Assembly (NCBI GenBank): GCA_900543085.1
Contig: UQQF01000053.1
Location: 1 to 14,429 of the forward strand
DNA: 14,429 bases
Direction of reading: 5' to 3'
Source of the DNA: an uncultured Eubacteriales bacterium
GTDB taxonomy: Bacteria; Bacillota; Clostridia; Oscillospirales; Oscillospiraceae
Shown: positions 13,965 to 14,429 of the stretch, in pieces
Layout: each line of letters starts with the position of its first letter
How positions within the stretch are numbered: position 1 is the first letter of the stretch
The notes under the pieces: generated by a model
Seen by the model: the letters and a program-made list of their open reading frames with translations, nothing else
What the model was told of the DNA's origin: nothing
The model's database searches: none
Position numbers and translations under genes: made by a program

Positions 13965-13993
13965 AGTATATCATCTTTTTCGGCGATGTTCAA
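13965..13993 (-). promoter_or_regulatory. Likely sigma-A promoter of ppdK
   Basis: On the minus strand TTGAAC (13993-13988) and TATACT (13970-13965) are exactly 17 bases apart. This gives an untranslated leader of roughly 80 bases. A second TATAAT at 13903-13898 has a poor -35 (ACTTTG). The -35 overlaps a small AAGCAAA/TTTGCTT hairpin (13992-14008). Confidence 0.6.
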
Positions 13994-14059
13994 GCAAAAT
14001 CTTTGCTTTTTCCGGAGCCAATCTTCCTGTTTTTCGCCGGGAAATTGCCCCTTTTCTGG

Positions 14060-14429
14060 TCACATTGCTTTCATAGCCGAGAGCGCGTCGGAAATGGCGG
14101 CAAATTCCTCGATTCCCAGAGTTTCACCGCGCGCCTGCACGCTCACCCCGGCGCTCTCGAGCGCGGCGTTGACCTCCTCGCGATTGTAGGCGCCGAGGCC
14201 GTTGGTGAGGGCGTTGGACAGGGTCTTGCGCCGCTGGCCGAAGGCCGCGCGCACGCAGCGGAACATCAGCGCCTCGTCGCGCACGGCGCAGGGCTTTTGT
14301 GCGCGCGGTGTGAGCGATATGACGCTGCTCGTCACCTTCGGGCGCGGCATGAAGCACTCGGGCGGGACGTCAAAGAGCTTCTTCACCTCGCAGTGCCAGT
14401 TGACGTACACGGTGAAGGCGCCGTAGTCC
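14060..14429 (-). CDS. rsmA: Ribosomal RNA small subunit methyltransferase A, C-terminal part (cut by window edge)
   Basis: The last 122 or so codons of RsmA/KsgA, the S-adenosylmethionine-dependent enzyme that dimethylates two adjacent adenines near the 3' end of 16S rRNA. The frame stays open to the window edge, beginning DYGAFTVYVNWH. It then shows VPPECFMPRPKVTSSVI, which matches the conserved PrPkVdSavi segment, and RAAFGQRRKTLSNAL, the hallmark of the C-terminal helical domain. The methyltransferase core with the SAM and NLPY motifs lies outside the window. An in-frame GTG at 14410 is not the start because homology continues upstream. It lies upstream of ppdK on the same strand, with about 67 bases between its stop codon and the ppdK -35 box. 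Confidence 0.93.
   Translation of the reverse strand, partial: DYGAFTVYVNWHCEVKKLFDVPPECFMPRPKVTSSVISLTPRAQKPCAVRDEALMFRCVRAAFGQRRKTLSNALTNGLGAYNREEVNAALESAGVSVQARGETLGIEEFAAISDALSAMKAM

Noticed and set aside
13992..14008. Terminator for rsmA
   Set aside because: AAGCAAA/TTTGCTT is a weak 7-bp AT-rich stem with no T run on the minus strand, and it overlaps the ppdK -35 box.

Overview
The window looks like chromosomal DNA from a GC-rich Bacillota, most likely class Clostridia and perhaps an Oscillospirales-like gut anaerobe. The evidence is strong AGGAGG-type ribosome binding sites, a pyruvate phosphate dikinase, an acetate-kinase-family enzyme, YitT and RNHCP proteins, and GC-rich coding DNA with AT-rich promoters. 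The placement is inferred from gene content; no marker gene fixes the taxon. No phage, transposase, CRISPR array, tRNA or rRNA gene was seen.

Left arm (1-8237, all + strand). After a structured leader, a beta-CASP/MBL-fold RNase (126-1730) is followed 25 bases later by an unusual membrane protein (1756-3315). That protein joins a degenerate protein-kinase C-lobe, a Pro-Glu linker, one membrane span and a C-type-lectin-like domain. A gene-free stretch of 328 bases with four hairpins, three of them followed by T runs, precedes an RNHCP zinc-ribbon protein (3644-4051). A compact run follows: a YihY/BrkB-family membrane protein with a TTG start (4189-5028), an ABC-F ATPase (5073-6947), a YdcF-like DUF218 membrane protein (6937-7668, overlapping) and a HAD-IB phosphatase (7668-8237, overlapping by one base). 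It ends at a strong terminator.

Convergent junction (8238-8474). The two transcription directions meet here. The terminator is followed by about 170 bases of hairpin-rich DNA bracketed by a 15-bp direct repeat, which suggests an inserted palindromic element. A related two-hairpin block lies at 11132-11195.

Right arm (8475-14429, all - strand). Read in the direction of transcription from the right edge: the C-terminal part of rsmA (cut by the window end), ppdK (11255-13879) with a good promoter and a strong terminator, a 673-base gene-free region, a YitT-family membrane protein (9709-10581), and a divergent acetate-kinase-family enzyme (8475-9641). The gene-free region holds a pseudoknot-capable double hairpin, a 62-bp tandem duplication and the second hairpin-pair copy.

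Functionally, most of the window is housekeeping: rRNA modification, the PEP/pyruvate node, acyl-phosphate metabolism, translation-factor ATPase and envelope proteins. The least ordinary items are the pseudokinase-lectin fusion next to an RNase, the hairpin-stacked leader before the RNHCP gene, the noncoding repeat elements, and the altered active site of the acetate-kinase homologue.
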